Origin: Acholoe squamosa
Lineage: Eukaryota; Annelida; Polychaeta; Phyllodocida; Polynoidae
Assembly (NCBI GenBank): GCA_949317995.1
Contig: OX439044.1
Coordinates: forward strand, 19,740,641 to 19,804,640
Direction: 5' to 3'
Length of the DNA stretch: 64,000 bases
The notes beneath the pieces were generated by a model that worked only from the letters and a program-made list of their open reading frames with translations, was not told the origin of the DNA and did not search any database. Both the position numbers and the translations under genes were made by a program. Below, piece after piece: positions 18,869 through 32,566 of this stretch; the first letter of the stretch is position 1, and every line of letters starts with the position of its first letter.

Positions 18869-21800
18869 CCATTCAGATTCACTACAGATTTTTTTATCTT
18901 CTCTTTATTTGGTACATAATGTAAAAAGTGGTACCCATCACGCTGGTTTTTATTGGTGCTAATCTCATCAGGTGCCAGATCAAACAATGGCTGATAATTT
19001 GGGCGTCCATACTAAGGGTTATAGAGGTCAGTCTAAGTTAACCGTTGGCCGCCATTGCCTGACCACCCAAGCCCTGGCTAGAAGCATCGTGGCCTGTAGG
19101 ACTCCAGGGGGTCCTATTCAGATGGGAATCGAGGCCTGGATCGTGGTAGCGAGCAGCTCTGGATCGTTATCTATGTCGTAATCTGTATAGAAGTCCGACT
19201 GGTGAGTGCTCTATGTTGATAGGGCACAGAACTGGGAGCATACCCATGGCAATAGGCCTCAGGAAGATGGGCACAGCATAATATAAAAGGCCCCATGCAT
19301 ATGTGCTTGTCATTAGGCAGCCTAGTTTTGGGGGTCTGGATGGGGGTCCCCCATGTCACATGTTACTTCAATCCTCATGTCCCCTGTCACCTCTAAGAAC
19401 AATTCATGTCCCATGTCGAATTTAAGAAAGCACCCATGTCACTTTTTCACCTGTCACTAAAGCACATGCTACATGTCGATTTTAAGAAATGACCATGTCA
19501 AATTTAGTGGTCCATACCAATAGGTTTGTTCAATTGCTATGTCTATTTTTTGTTGGCGAATTACAAAATAACCAAAATCCGACTGCTCATGTTCAGATGA
19601 TAACGCAATTGGTTAAATAAATATATTTCTATATGCTATGATTACACATGTTAATTCCTGATTGCTCAACACCTTTTGAAGGCCAGGTGCATAGGTACCG
19701 TATACTACCGATGCGTAGAGTAAGCCGGGCAGGCGATAGTATAAGTTCTTTACGGCGGGGTTTGTTGGGGTATATATATATGGGTGAGTCAAAATGCACG
19801 TCACACACACCAGGCGCAAGGTAGAGACCTGGCGGGCGTGCCCCCTCCCCCCCAATGCCGCTACCGGCACATGGAGGCCCTGTGTAATCATTGATTTGGG
19901 CCTGGAGTAATTAGGTTGGGTGCAGGGCTAGGGGCCTCCGGGGGCCTAGCACCCCTCCCACCCCGCCCTACCAGCTCTTAGAACCCACACACCGCCCCCA
20001 TTTGTCAGCGCTAACGAGCTGCTCGCTACAAGAGCCGAGCAGATAGTAGATCAGTGGCTCACGGGGAGCTGCTCTAATGCCACTGATGGCCACTGAGTTA
20101 CTCATATAACTGTATGCAGATGCTCCGAGTTACTCCTACTATAGAGCAAATGCCTGAAGAGGGGACATGTCTGAATACATACCGGTAACTGGAGGCTATG
20201 CAGATTGGGCGGACAAGGATCCAAGTATATATGCAGATGAGTGGGTAACTTGCCTATCTAAATGCAGATAGACTATCAGGACTTAACATGTATGCAGTCC
20301 AGTAGCTACTGCTATACGATAAGGCAGCTTGTATACCCATTGACGATGCTGCTATTTTTCACCATATCCATAGATTTCAGTTCCATTTCACCAACACCTT
20401 CCTTTTCAGGAAGCAGACAGGAGGTCTGGTGCAGTATCTGCCCATTTACAAGTTTCTGGTTACCAAAAATAGCAACAGTTACAATAGTTGAGCCAATAGC
20501 AACCGTATCTCGGGTCTGTAAATGAAAACTGTTTACAAAAGAAAATATCACAAGGACTCGGCTAGCTAATATTTGATGAAAAGTCTGTGCTGTGGCAACT
20601 TGTATTGCACACCAAAGCAAAAGGCCACACTGAAAGCAATTGACCCTGTGAGCTAACTACATTGAGAGTAATTTCCCTTTTTCTTCTCTTTTTAATTTGC
20701 ACGCCCCCGCTTTTCTCCCAGGTCTGTGGCACAAGTGGCAAACGACACAATACTATCGAGAATTCGAGGCCATCAAAAAGAAGTCTTTGATCTGGCTTCG
20801 TTAACAGCTTTCAACTAATTACCTGACCATCATTAAGACAGGTTGGAAACTGGTGGTGCATCGACCAGGGCAAAAAATGGACGAGACACATGATTATGTC
20901 GTCACCTCTCCCTGCCCCCTTACCTTTCACATGGACGTCCGTTTATGAAAAGGTGTGTACTAAGAAGGCTAATTGTAACAGGCACTATAAAGTGCCCCCA
21001 ACTGCTTTAGGAAGTCCCATTAGTGCCCCAACTGCCGCAGAAACTCCATTTAAAGGTATCAGCACTACCACACGGTCCCCCTTTATAAGTGGCCTTGCTT
21101 CTATGGGAACTATAAGTACATCCTAGTGTTTATAAGGAAGTGCATTGTAGACTACCAGGTAAATCTAACTGCCCCGCAACTTAACCATTCAAGGGAAGCA
21201 GAGTGTTTTGGCAAACAGATCTCATAGTACTCGCGATACAGAAAGGCAGTACTGACTATAGTCAATGAGCACACACCTCAGAGCTGCATGAATACATCAT
21301 CCTGACCCTACAGCGTAACATTCCTGAAGGATCCATATGATGCACCATAGAGTGTTCCTCTAGACTCCATGCACCAAGGCAATCTGACGAGTTACTCGTC
21401 ATCACTGCTTTGGATGGTGCATTATGACGACAAAAAGTACTTTATAATAATTCATAATCCTTCTACCCCCGTCCCAATCTTGATATGACATCCACACACC
21501 TATACATAAACCTTGAAACAACAGGAAGACTAAACATGTAGCCAGTAAAATAGGGGGTACGAAGAGATCAAAATGTGTAATGTATATGATGATAGACTAA
21601 GAAATGCACTTTACCGTTTGTTTCTATGGGCCGAGCTGTGGAGGATTCGTATTCTGCTGATGTGGAGGGAAGAGTAAATACATGTACTACTATTGAATTA
21701 AAAGACATAGCTCCATGGTTTGCTGCGCCAATAAACAACAACAACAATGGGGACAAGAAAGGTTATCGTCACATATATCCACTAACATGACCTGAGCAGA

Positions 21801-23599
21801 CCTTCACTGAGTCAATTATCAATATTGGGAATCCTAAGTTATGAAAATAGTACATTCATTTCAATTTACGTGTCAAAAGGTCCTAATGATTACCATTGGA
21901 TAACTGTCTGTACTTGTGAGAATTCATTGGGCCATAATAGTCTCAAGATTATATACAAAGCTGTCATATAATTACACGACAGCCGTTTGTGCAGAGGTAT
22001 ATATAGATCAAGTCCACTGTCAATTAAATTCAAACTGCGAATCATTATCAATGCAATAGATTGTACTTTGGGTAAGTTTTGGGGTATGTAAAAGTGATAG
22101 TTGTTACTGGTACTGCTTTTTTCTGTTTTAAATGTATCTGTACCTGGGTTATAAGTTATCACTCATTAAGGTTTAGAGGTAGTCAAAATGCATGTCTATC
22201 TGTTATCAGTTGTTATCAACATGGATATACACGCATACTTTGGGCCATTATTCCCAGTTATTGAATCAGTGTCCTCAATGTAACCTGTCTTAGGAAACCT
22301 GGGTAAAGTGGGATATAATTGAATCAGTTTGAATAAAATGCGTATTGATAAAAGCTAAGGAGTAAAACTCTACTAGAATGTTCTACCATAATAAGAAAAT
22401 GCGAATCTAGATATCATAGTAGGAAAGTTGTTGAGTACGATTTTGAAAAAAAACGGAAAACGTTGCCGACTACTTCTACCGATTATTACATGCATAAAAC
22501 ATAGGCTACGGTAACCATGGGGACGAAGGGTGTAAACATGGCGTTTTGGGATGAGAATGGCAGACCCCCAGGGGAGACCAAGGGCTGGAGAGGGAGGTAT
22601 CCTTTATCCTATGGGGCGACATGGTGCTTCACGTGTTATAATCTATTCATTGCTAAGATGCTGCAGTGTGCAGTGATGTTGAGTAAATCGTCACAATGAT
22701 GGCGAGAAAATCGTCACAATGGTGGCGAGAAATCATCACCACAGCTTCAGTGAATCATGCCGACCCCTTTGGGACGGATCAGTCTCTTAGGGCTCGGCAG
22801 GTTGTAAGAATTCAGCCCTGGTGCGGATGTATCCCCACATCATAGCTGAAAACGGCATATCGCTTTATGAAAGCACTATGCTGCCCTTACAGGATTAACA
22901 CAAAGGGATTTTGGAGGGCGAAGGTGCAACAAGCCAGGTAAAAGGCATTGCTGGATTCGGAGAAGGACTTGACTGGGTGCTGGTAGGGGCTGCTGTATTA
23001 TACTGGATTGGTTCTAGTCTCAATAATCCAACCAGCTAGCTCTTAAGAGTAGAGAAGGTGGGATTATCTAGGTTCTAAGGATTAACCGTTGTTAGATCAT
23101 GAACTGAGCAGGTGACTACTATTGGTGTGGCGTGAGGTGAATACACAGGTACGGGAAAAGGGCCGGAGGGAGAGTGGGAGACTTCTAATCTACCCCCCCC
23201 CCTTATTCCACTCTAAGACAAAAAAAAAGACCAATGGGGATACACATGGGCCTATATTATTCCCTCTATTCCCCCACTTAGGGTTAGCTTTCTCGCACCA
23301 ACTCACGGCCTCTCGAGGTTGTTTGTCCGAGGCTCCGCTGATTTTGTGCTCTTTGTCATGTTTACTTTCACCTCAAATACCTTCAATATTCCTCTGATTT
23401 CACCTGGAATCAGGACGATTTTGGATAAAGCAAACCCATATTTATCAAATATCTATTTGGGTTGAAATTTTTTCATTTGTGGAAGAAGCTACGGACGCTC
23501 AAAGTAATCATAACAAAGAGGAAAAAGTTGGTGGATCCTCGAACAAACAGCGGCGAGATGGCGAGTTTTGCCACAAGAAACCTAACCCTAATGAGGTGA
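18869..23599. other. Intergenic, no gene seen
   Basis: No coding frame I can support. At 19,340-19,510 the phrase CATGTC/CATGTCGA(A)TTTAAGAAA recurs several times, a weak local repeat. Around 19,840-19,980 there is a GC-rich patch. Confidence 0.4.
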
Positions 23600-23768
23600 A
23601 TTGAGGTTACCCATAATCCTTTCTGTTGTAGGAGGTTTCCTGTTAATTACCATAAGTAGGTCAGTCACGTGACTAATGCCATTGGCAAGACTAGGTCATG
23701 TGATTGACCTACTTATGGCAATTAACAGCAAACCTCCTACAACAGAAAGGATTATGGGCAACCTCAAT
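23600..23768. mobile_element. Foldback/MITE-like palindromic element
   Basis: Two 73-bp arms, 23600-23672 and 23696-23768, are imperfect reverse complements. The outer ends read ATTGAGGTTACCCATAATCC and GGATTATGGGCAACCTCAAT. A 23-bp loop separates them. The whole 169 bp would form a long hairpin. This is typical of a non-autonomous DNA transposon; I could not identify the target duplication or superfamily. Confidence 0.8.
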
Positions 23769-24480
23769 AGAGGGAATGGGCTTATGAGGCCTACAGGGAT
23801 GGAAGTCAGGGAGCCCGAAAATCCCTGAAATGGTCCAATATGGGCCCAAAAACCTGGGTTTTGTATTAATGTATAGGGCCTTGGAATCCCTGAAGACTTT
23901 CATCCCTGGGCCTATACATTACATAGCTGTAGGTCAGTCGTCAGAAGACAGCAGTGTGAGTGGGTGGGCGCGGGTTAGAGGTGTCACAATATATACTCCT
24001 GCCAACTAGATACTGATCATACTCCTGCTAATATCAAGTAGTACTACATGTCAACACTAAACGGCTCTTCAGTAACCTCACCGAGGATTAATCAAGCTAC
24101 ACCCCATGTTGACACGCCAACCTTAGTTCAGCACATATAAAATAATCCAGCTAATGCAGCTTAGTTAAGCTCCTTGAGAAAACTTAATCTTGGCAGAAAA
24201 AACGCCGCTGCATCAAAACAAACCCAGTCAAATAAAAGGTAGGGCTTTGACATTTGTACTATAAGTCTGGATCTCACTGACTTTACAGTTTAACCTAACT
24301 TTCACAAGCCTTTTTTGAAGCATACAGGCCTAGTGCTAACTGCATGAATGACTTCCTGACTCTGACCTTTGATGTGTTGGTACCTCATGTTGTCAACGGC
24401 CCGGGGGTATAGCACCCCTGCCACGCCCCTTGCTCAGTTTTTGCCCCGCTCCCAGGCCCCCTACATGCCCTGCCCTACTA
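23769..24480. other. Intergenic, no gene seen
   Basis: No supported frame. It runs from the foldback element to the TA that precedes the palindromic MITE copy. Confidence 0.4.
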
Positions 24481-24714
24481 CCGTATTCTCCCGCGTAGAA
24501 GACGCGCTGCGCGTATAGGACGCACCCCAAACTCAGCACATGCATTTTCGCGTATAAGACGCACCTTTTAGGGGGGGATTTTTGTCAATCCAGTACTGTT
24601 CTATAGTAAAATTACCCCTCGTATAAGACGCACCCCCAATTTCAGTACATCCTATAAGACCCCCCAGCATTTTGTTTGGCGTAGAGGACGCGTCTTATAC
24701 ACGGGAGTTTACGG
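24481..24714 (+). mobile_element. Palindromic MITE, copy A (GCGTATAAGACGCACC family)
   Basis: The inverted termini are CCGTATTCTCCCGCG and the reverse of it with few changes (GGGAGTTTACGG), flanked by TA on both sides, consistent with a TA target duplication. The interior repeats the phrase CGTATAAGACGCACC and relatives several times. The family has six copies in this window. The superfamily is not certain. Confidence 0.85.
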
Positions 24715-27700
24715 TAGTACCTGCCTTGGCTACCACTACTGCTGTTATATACATATATCCTAGTATACACAAGTAGACTTGCATCAACAGTCCCTGTCTA
24801 TACACACATCTGAAGAGAGTACACAATGTTATTTAGACCCCCTTCTCGTCTACCATTCTCAGTTCAGACCAACTTAACATTATAGTGTAGGGTGTGGACG
24901 GGGTTATAGTACTAACCACGTATAGAAGCCATGGCAGCAAAAGGATACTGATACTACAGCAAGAACAGACCTTGCAATAGCAATAGGACATGTCAGAACG
25001 CACGTAATGAGAGCATAATAAAATCGACATTTTGTACTGTTTCACAAATTGCAATGTCAATAAATGAGAAGGCTCACACACCATGCTGTAGCAATCTAGC
25101 CGCTTAAGAAGGTAACTAAATGCGAATAAGATCAAGGTGGAACATTATTGAAGCTTACAACGTGTAAATCTTAATCCTTCTGATCCTAGAACACTGAATA
25201 ATGGAACTGGATTTTCTTTCAAAAAGAAAAAAAAAATCCGAAAAATACTATCATTTCCAAACTTCTACCCAAAAATCTAATTCTACTACATGTACTTAAA
25301 ATGAGTAATGAAAAGGGTAGATAGTAGAAAGAAGTTGGAAAATGTGAAAAATAGACATCATTTTAAGAATACATATAGCTTGGGGGTTTGTGAAAGATTC
25401 GGCTAAAGTGCTACAGTTTAATGTAAATTGACAATGATTGTGGAAAAATAACATCTGTGTTCACAGTTGAACAACACAACTTGTCTGAATACAAATATAT
25501 CAAGGCCTTAATGTTTATATACATTCCCAGTCTCAACTACAACGCCAGAGACAACCCAGCCAGTGCAGTGATGGCCGGTTGATCCACGTGAATCAAAAAC
25601 GTACTTGAAAGTCAAAAAGGAAACATACTATACAAAGGAACCCCTAACGGCAGAACTTATGTGTATCAAATGGTTTGAAAAATGGCCAGTGATCTTTAGG
25701 TGTGATTCACATTGGATGGCAATTAGGGTTGGAATAATCAAGATATGTGTTAGTGTGTTATATCTTACTACTAAAAACGTGTTTAGTGATGAAAACACTC
25801 GTGGGTTGACTTGCAGTATGTTGCCACGTTCAATGCAACCAAGGTGGTAATTGGCTTAAGTAATATAAAACTTGCATTCTACTGCAGGAATTGTGAATAA
25901 ACCAAATCAGATAGGTGCATTTATAGAATGTGCTTTAATTAAATTCAAATCTGCAGTTTGGGGTTTCCCATGCATGACTAACTACTCCTGCTAAACCATC
26001 ACCAAGTTGATGAAAATTTAAAAATTTTGAGAATTTATCATTAAATGGCACAACAACGACAAATTGATTAATTAAAGAAAATCAATCACTGGAGCTTATT
26101 ATTTGATTTAAGTGGTGTATTTGATCCGATCAACTTGGTGCTGGTGGTGTACTGCTTAAGAAAAGTCTTGAAAAACACCTTCAATATGAAAAGGTTCACC
26201 AATTGTCTTTACCTTGTCTTACGTACATGGGTTAACGCAGGGCTCCCGTCGTTTTATAACCATGTGGACGCCACAAACGTACTACACACAAGTTTAGGTA
26301 GAGACAGTAGACCAACAGACGTCAGGTGAGCGTTTCAATTGGTAAAGACGACAAGTTCCAAATAATTTTATACTAAATGTGAATAGATTTCTTCTCAAAT
26401 TTGGATGCCGTTCTTCGCAGTTACCGGTATGTCTCAAGTGTTTGACATCCTTGATAATATTTCAATTAGATTTTCGATTTTCTTTCTTTTGCAAATTGGT
26501 TTGGTCAATTTACCCCAAAAATGAATGAGTGTACTCAACACGAAAGGAAATGAAGTTTAGTGAGGGGGTAAAATCTTGGAAGGTAGGAAGAGGGTAATAG
26601 AATAGTGAAAAAGTAACAAGCTTATAACGAGTGGTGGACCTACCCCCAGTTTAGGGTTGTATGATGGGCATCTCAGTAGCTTGTGTGTAGTAGTATTGTA
26701 CGTATCCACATGTTGAGCACCCCGGGGTTTCTCAACACTCCCACTGGAAACAAAAACTACCGAGAGAGGTCGGTTAGCAGGGCGTCAATATCACAGATGG
26801 CAAGGCCACACAAACCGGGTGCAATCGCCGACTGGGGTACGGAGTGCAAGGTAGCCCGTCCGCGCCGTTTTTGCAGCCTTGCATTAAAAAAAAGTTAAAA
26901 AATAAAAATAATTGAAAAAACATATGCATGAGTATGTATGTGTGTCACAAGTAGAAAGTCTATTTTTTCGACCTACCTATGGGGCTTTTACAACTCGGGA
27001 GGCCTCAGTGTCGAGGATGTCAAAGAAGCTCTCGAGCTGAGCCCTTAATATTGGCCCCCTGGCCCACAGTCCTTGCTGTTGGTAATATCGCTGATGTTCT
27101 TGTGTTTGTTGATGGATTTTCACCATTAAGGTGGATGGCTGGACGTGAGTGGACACCCCATTGTAAACCAGTCACTCCAATAGCCCGGCCAGCTTCTCTG
27201 CGAGCTGCTCTGAGCAAGTCACCACAGACCACCACTCTGATGATGGTGGTGGTGGTCAGACAAAGGTGGTGCTACTTGTGGAGGTGATTCCAGAGGTGGT
27301 GGCGGTATGCTGTTTGTTGAAGACAGTAGACTTCGTACAGAGAGGTTTAGGGATGATGAAGCCGGGTAGTACAGAAGCTGGATAACGAATCTTGTCACCG
27401 TGATGGTCTTAGTGAAACTTCTTGCCATTATTCTAGCGACGTGTTTGGTTATCGTCGTATTTCTAGCGATTGATTAGTGTGAATTGACCAGAAGGTGCCA
27501 CACTTCTCTATAGACTGCTAACGGCACCATTTCTGTAGTCACGTCCACACTGTTCATGCCACTGAAATATTCCGCAGGGAAATCCTAGCAGAGCTCATGC
27601 TAGGCCCAATAATGGATCAAGCTTTTTTTCCATTCCATTTCTTTCTATCTTTTTTTTTTTTTTTTTTTTGAGGAAAACCTGAGAGTTCAAGCATATTCAA

Positions 27701-30387
27701 CTACCGCTGGTATATTGATACGGGTTGATTCATTGATTGATATATATTTTTTTTAGATACAACCACCCAAATTCTAAAAGCCTATTGGAACCAAAACTCG
27801 TATATAAGGTTGCATTCAGCAAATTCACTGCATAATCCTGCTTTCCAGAGCTGGCAAATCTCATTGAGGTCCAGACTTTGTTGGTGACCTGTAGGCTCTA
27901 CGTAACGTCCATAGTGCTGTGTCTTAGAGATGATCATTACAGATTTTGGGCACACTCACTAATAAGAATCCACATGTTGAATGTTAGTGGCGTGTGCGAT
28001 AGCAAGTTACACGTACAAGGGCTATAGGGAGAGAGTGAGAGACAGAGTTCAGGTGATACTGCATCCTACTGTTTTCTTCTGTTTTCTTTTTGTTCTCATG
28101 GCAAGGCTGCATCTCAGAGGGTTCATATAATAATACACATTACAAGGAATCATACAGCCAAGCTGGCGGCTCACGGCAACTGAGGAACTAGGGAAGGGGA
28201 AATATCCACACTCAGGTACTCATAGAAGATATACCATCGCTCTATATATAGATAGGTGGAAAAAAGGGGAATGACTCCGAGTGAAGAACGTTCACCAAGT
28301 GTGTATATGTCGAACATCCATGTAACATACAACTGTTGTCAGGGGAATGTCTCTGGGGCTGGCGTGATTCGGTCATCAGTTAAAATTATGTATATTCAGT
28401 TCATCTGGGGGGCATCATCAGCATGCCAACGTGCACCATGTGTGGTTTGTCTTCCTCTTACAGTTCAAAAGTGCCCTATATAGTGAACATGAGCAATTGT
28501 TGTGAAGTGATCGGCCACCGTTGTAACATACACATTAATTATATGCACCTGTGTTGTATGAGCAAATCTCCCTGGTGATAGTTCAGCAGTACAAACTCGA
28601 TAAGGCCTGTCGGTCCCTTGCCACTAGTGCCTGGCACCGCAGGGCGGTTCACAGTGGCTGTGATACGTTCAACCAAGCACTTGGTCTACATTTCCATATT
28701 CATCATCAAAGTCTATCTATCAAGTGATTCGGCTTATTTGGTCACAGAACTAATCAACAAAGATTATAATCATCACCGACGTTGTCCTTATACATATATA
28801 CCTATATATATATATATATTTCTTTTCTCTGTTGGTTGCACTTGAAAAAAGTTTAAGGTACTTTCTCTTCTCCTCATTTTTTTTTTTTTAAATCCGTAAT
28901 TTCAACGGTGTTGGGGGAAATTGAGGAAAATCAATGTGAAATGAAAGTAATACCGGCCTTTTTTGGGTATAGAGTTGACACGGGTAGGCGACAAGGTTGT
29001 GTATGCGTGGGGCTGGAGTGACCATCATACCATAAAGCTGTATGCTCGAGTCATTCGTTTGCAACAGTCAGAAGAGAGTGCTGTTGATAATAGTCCTAAT
29101 AATGAGGGACTGACCTGGTTGTAGGTTGTTGGCGGCTCCTTGTCAAGGTAACCTGGCAACTCGTGTCTAAGCACAATCCTTAGGTTATCCCTAGCTTCTA
29201 AAACTATCACAATGTGAGTCTAGGCTGTCCCTGTCAACTACCTCGCTAACAACAACCACCTCCCTACTTGCTCATTCTCCTTGACTAGCTGTTAATGCTT
29301 GGATTTAATGTGTAAAACCTCAATTATCATTTATCATTTTTAGCCTGGAAATCCTCTCCTTGAATTTAGTAACCCGATTTCAAATGAATGTTTTAAGCCT
29401 GATCTGTTTGAATTCTATGGGTACCAAATGGTGTCTGTGTATGTGGCTGTTTTATTACAGCTGAAGCTATTTTGTGACCGACTCGTTCATTCAAACCCTT
29501 CTGAGCATGATTCGCCTATCGGCTCCATTCTACCTATACCTTTCTACAGCCTTAGTTGGCCGGACAGACGCCGTTCCCCACTTTTAAGCTGATCATAAAC
29601 CATAGGTAGCACCAGGCATTTAGTAGTAATTGATAGGCCCGCAATTGTTTAACCATCCACCGTGCTCCAATGCCCTAGCCTTTCTGCTCGCCTCCAATAG
29701 CAGTATTAGTCCCACAATGCTGCCCGTTAATTACACTTATTTGCAACATACATATATTAAGATATATATATATAATCTGTATATGTATACATATATATCA
29801 TCATGTATATATAAACTTGAGCATGTCAATTATTTATCTAAAATCATCTACGGTTCTTGACCTACATTAAGTTGGTGGAGTGCTGGGCCTGCCTTAGTCG
29901 TTGGTAAAGAGGGTATATCACCAGGTTTGTTTTTAAATGAGAGCATGGCCCCACTTTGGGCCAACTGAGGTGGTTGCCATTCTACAGTATACTAAATCAG
30001 AGCCACTAGTATACGACTGACTTGGAAGGGACACCGCCTTGCTCTGACAAACGACTGAACATGATTATTATCATCATTATATAATTCTGAATATCATATA
30101 TATATATATTTTTATATATATTTATATGTGTGTCGTGTACTCAACCTACAAAGACAACGTTGCATCCTCCAGAGAATATGAAAATGCCTATGTACAAGTT
30201 GAAGAATATTCACAAGAGATACATACATTAAATACATAATTACAGGGCAGTTACATAAAAACTGTCCAAGGGACAATGATACTGTATTATATCATCGGAT
30301 GAGGATGTGCCCCATTCCCATCCCCGGATGCTTCCAGCATTAAGCCCTTGGCTTGATGCTGGTCACATTTGAGCTCTATGGTTTGAT

Positions 30388-30391
<4 letters not shown>
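24715..30391. other. Intergenic, no gene seen
   Basis: No gene I can support. At 26,979-27,428 both strands are open over a GC-richer patch with no recognisable protein. A run of about 20 T lies at 27,650-27,669. AT-rich microsatellite-like stretches lie near 28,790, 29,760 and 30,100. Confidence 0.4.

Positions 30392-30457
<66 letters not shown>
30392..30457. repeat. (TA)n microsatellite, about 33 units
   Basis: An uninterrupted alternating TA tract, likely polymorphic in length and able to extrude cruciforms. It is about 0.6 kb downstream of the Kv1 stop codon. Confidence 0.97.
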
Positions 30458-30459
<2 letters not shown>

Positions 30460-31021
30460 TAACAAATGGTAAATGAAAGCATCATAAAATTTTCCTGGTT
30501 CTTGTGGGTTTTGCAAACTGAAAAATCGTAAATCTGCAGGTCTTATGAATAATGAAATTTACAATATCATGGAGATTGATGGTATACATGTACACTAAGA
30601 TGGTCAGTTGATTTCTTTCCTACTTTGTGGTCATTGTGGCTGAACGTTCTAAGACTGGCACTGAGGACTAAACTCGACCCTAGGTGCTTGCTCTGTGCAC
30701 GGCTCTTTGACTCATCATAATTCCTAATTTTTAGAAATTTTCAATGGGTCAACCTTTTGTTAACTTTCTGTAAACACTGAGAACTCGCTAGCTGTACTGA
30801 TGAGATCATTCATGTTTCTATCTGCACCTGCCTATTCTTATCTCCTGGGTCTCTCCTAGCTTTACTCCTATCTGGTCTTACTTGACAGAACCCAACCTTT
30901 CTTTCTTTCCATCAGCCCTGTGCCCAGATCACACAAGTGGACCAAGGCCTACCCTCAGTTGCCTGCATTGCATCTTGTCACAGATTCAGCAGAGCAACAT
31001 CCAGCTGGTTACCATCTCGTC

Positions 31022-32566
31022 TCATACGTCCGTCTCTATGCTCACATTGTTCACGTTGATAGGATTGTTTGATTTTGTATTGTTTTGCTTATTCAATTGT
31101 TCACTGCCAGGATTCAAACTGACTCCTTCCTCCATTTCCATAATATCTGAGCCGCTATAGGAAGTTAAAGATCCTTTCTTACCCCCTCGAGGGAAATTAG
31201 GACAACTTTGAACATGCACATAGTTCTGTTTATCCTCATTGTCAGTCTCTCGGTGGTAGAAGTAGTTGAAGTTGGACACAATGACTGGAACTGGTAGAGC
31301 AATCGTGAGCACACCAGCAATGGCACATAGCGATCCCACCAGTTTGCCCCATACACCAATGGGACGCATGTCTCCATACCCCACTGTTGTCATTGTCACT
31401 ACAGCCCACCAGAAAGCATCAGGGATGCTCTTGAAATGGGACTGTTCGGAATCAGCTTCAGCAAAGTACACAGCACTTGAGAACAATATCACTCCAATAA
31501 ATAGGAAGAATATGAGAAGCCCAAGCTCTCGCATACTGGCTTTCAGAGTCTGTCCTAAGATTTGTAAACCCTTTGAGTGTCTCGACAACTTGAATATTCG
31601 AAATACTCGAACCAATCTGATCACCCTTAGGATGGCCAACGACATTGCTTGGTTGTTTGATTTGCTTTCATCAGCAATGACAGTACCAAGGGTGATGAAG
31701 TAGGGAATGATAGCCACAATGTCTATGAGGTTCATGATATTCTTGAAAAAGCCTAGCTTTTCTGGACAGGAAGCAAACCTTACGAGCAATTCTGAGGTGA
31801 ACCATATGATGCAGGCTGTCTCTATGATGAAGAATGGTTCATTGAATTTTGGTATGTCGTCCTCCTCAATGGACGCCTCCTGAGTTCCATTTTGGGTTCC
31901 ATTCACAATGCGGTAATGCTTGAACTCTGGTAGGGTTTCCAAGCAGAATATGACTATGGATAACAATATGACAGTGACTGAAAATATGGCAATAAGGCGA
32001 GCTGGCATGGAACTCTCGGGGTACTCAAAAAGAAGCCAAACTCGCCGTTGGAAGTCATTATCCGGCATCGGCTTTTCCTCTTCCTTGATGAACCCTTCAT
32101 CCTCTCTGTACTTTTCTATTGCCTCCTCGCCTAACTCATAGAATTTTATTTCTTCTGAGAAGACATCCAGAGGAACGTTTACCGGCCTCCGTAACCGCCC
32201 ACCACTCTGGTAATAGTAGAGTAGGGCATCGAAGCTGGGCCGGTTTCTGTCAAAGAAATACTCATTCCGTAGTGGATCGTAATACCTATTTCTTTTCTGC
32301 GGGTCGCCCAGTAGCGTGTCCGGGAACTGGTTGAGTGTCTTCAACTGGGTTTCGAACCTCAACCCGCTGACGTTGATGACGACCCGCTCACAGCATTCGT
32401 ATTCGCTGCTGCCGACGCCCTGCCCATCTTCGGGGTTGGCGTTATCCTCCTCCGTAAGCTTGGGGAAGGACCTGGAATGGGGAATGGAACGGGTCAACAG
32501 ACGCTGGTTCATGTATGGCGGAGGCGGGCCGCCATTTCCCTCTATTCCGGCCATAGCCACCTCCAT
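31022..32566 (-). CDS. KCNA-like: Shaker-type (Kv1) voltage-gated potassium channel subunit, single exon
   Basis: 514 residues, complete, intronless. The ATG at 32566 is preceded by an in-frame TAG 21-24 bases upstream. The T1 tetramerisation domain spans ~61-158 ([40 protein letters not shown]). S1 is ~191-209; two NGT glycosylation sites lie in the S1-S2 loop (~222-229); S2 ~247-264; S3 ~278-297. The S4 voltage sensor at 311-332 has basic residues every third position ([19 protein letters not shown]). The pore carries the K+ selectivity filter [10 protein letters not shown] (391-400), and S6 has the Kv1 PVP bend (425-427). The C-terminus ETDV is a class I PDZ ligand. It forms tetrameric delayed-rectifier or A-type channels in the plasma membrane of excitable cells. 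Single-exon Kv1 coding regions are common in animals. All key residues are present, and it lies head to head with SNRNP70. Confidence 0.98.
   Translation of the reverse strand: MEVAMAGIEGNGGPPPPYMNQRLLTRSIPHSRSFPKLTEEDNANPEDGQGVGSSEYECCERVVINVSGLRFETQLKTLNQFPDTLLGDPQKRNRYYDPLRNEYFFDRNRPSFDALLYYYQSGGRLRRPVNVPLDVFSEEIKFYELGEEAIEKYREDEGFIKEEEKPMPDNDFQRRVWLLFEYPESSMPARLIAIFSVTVILLSIVIFCLETLPEFKHYRIVNGTQNGTQEASIEEDDIPKFNEPFFIIETACIIWFTSELLVRFASCPEKLGFFKNIMNLIDIVAIIPYFITLGTVIADESKSNNQAMSLAILRVIRLVRVFRIFKLSRHSKGLQILGQTLKASMRELGLLIFFLFIGVILFSSAVYFAEADSEQSHFKSIPDAFWWAVVTMTTVGYGDMRPIGVWGKLVGSLCAIAGVLTIALPVPVIVSNFNYFYHRETDNEDKQNYVHVQSCPNFPRGGKKGSLTSYSGSDIMEMEEGVSLNPGSEQLNKQNNTKSNNPINVNNVSIETDV

Noticed and set aside
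26979-27428. Overlapping open frames on both strands
   Set aside because: No recognisable domain, no splice context, and both strands open in GC-richer DNA.
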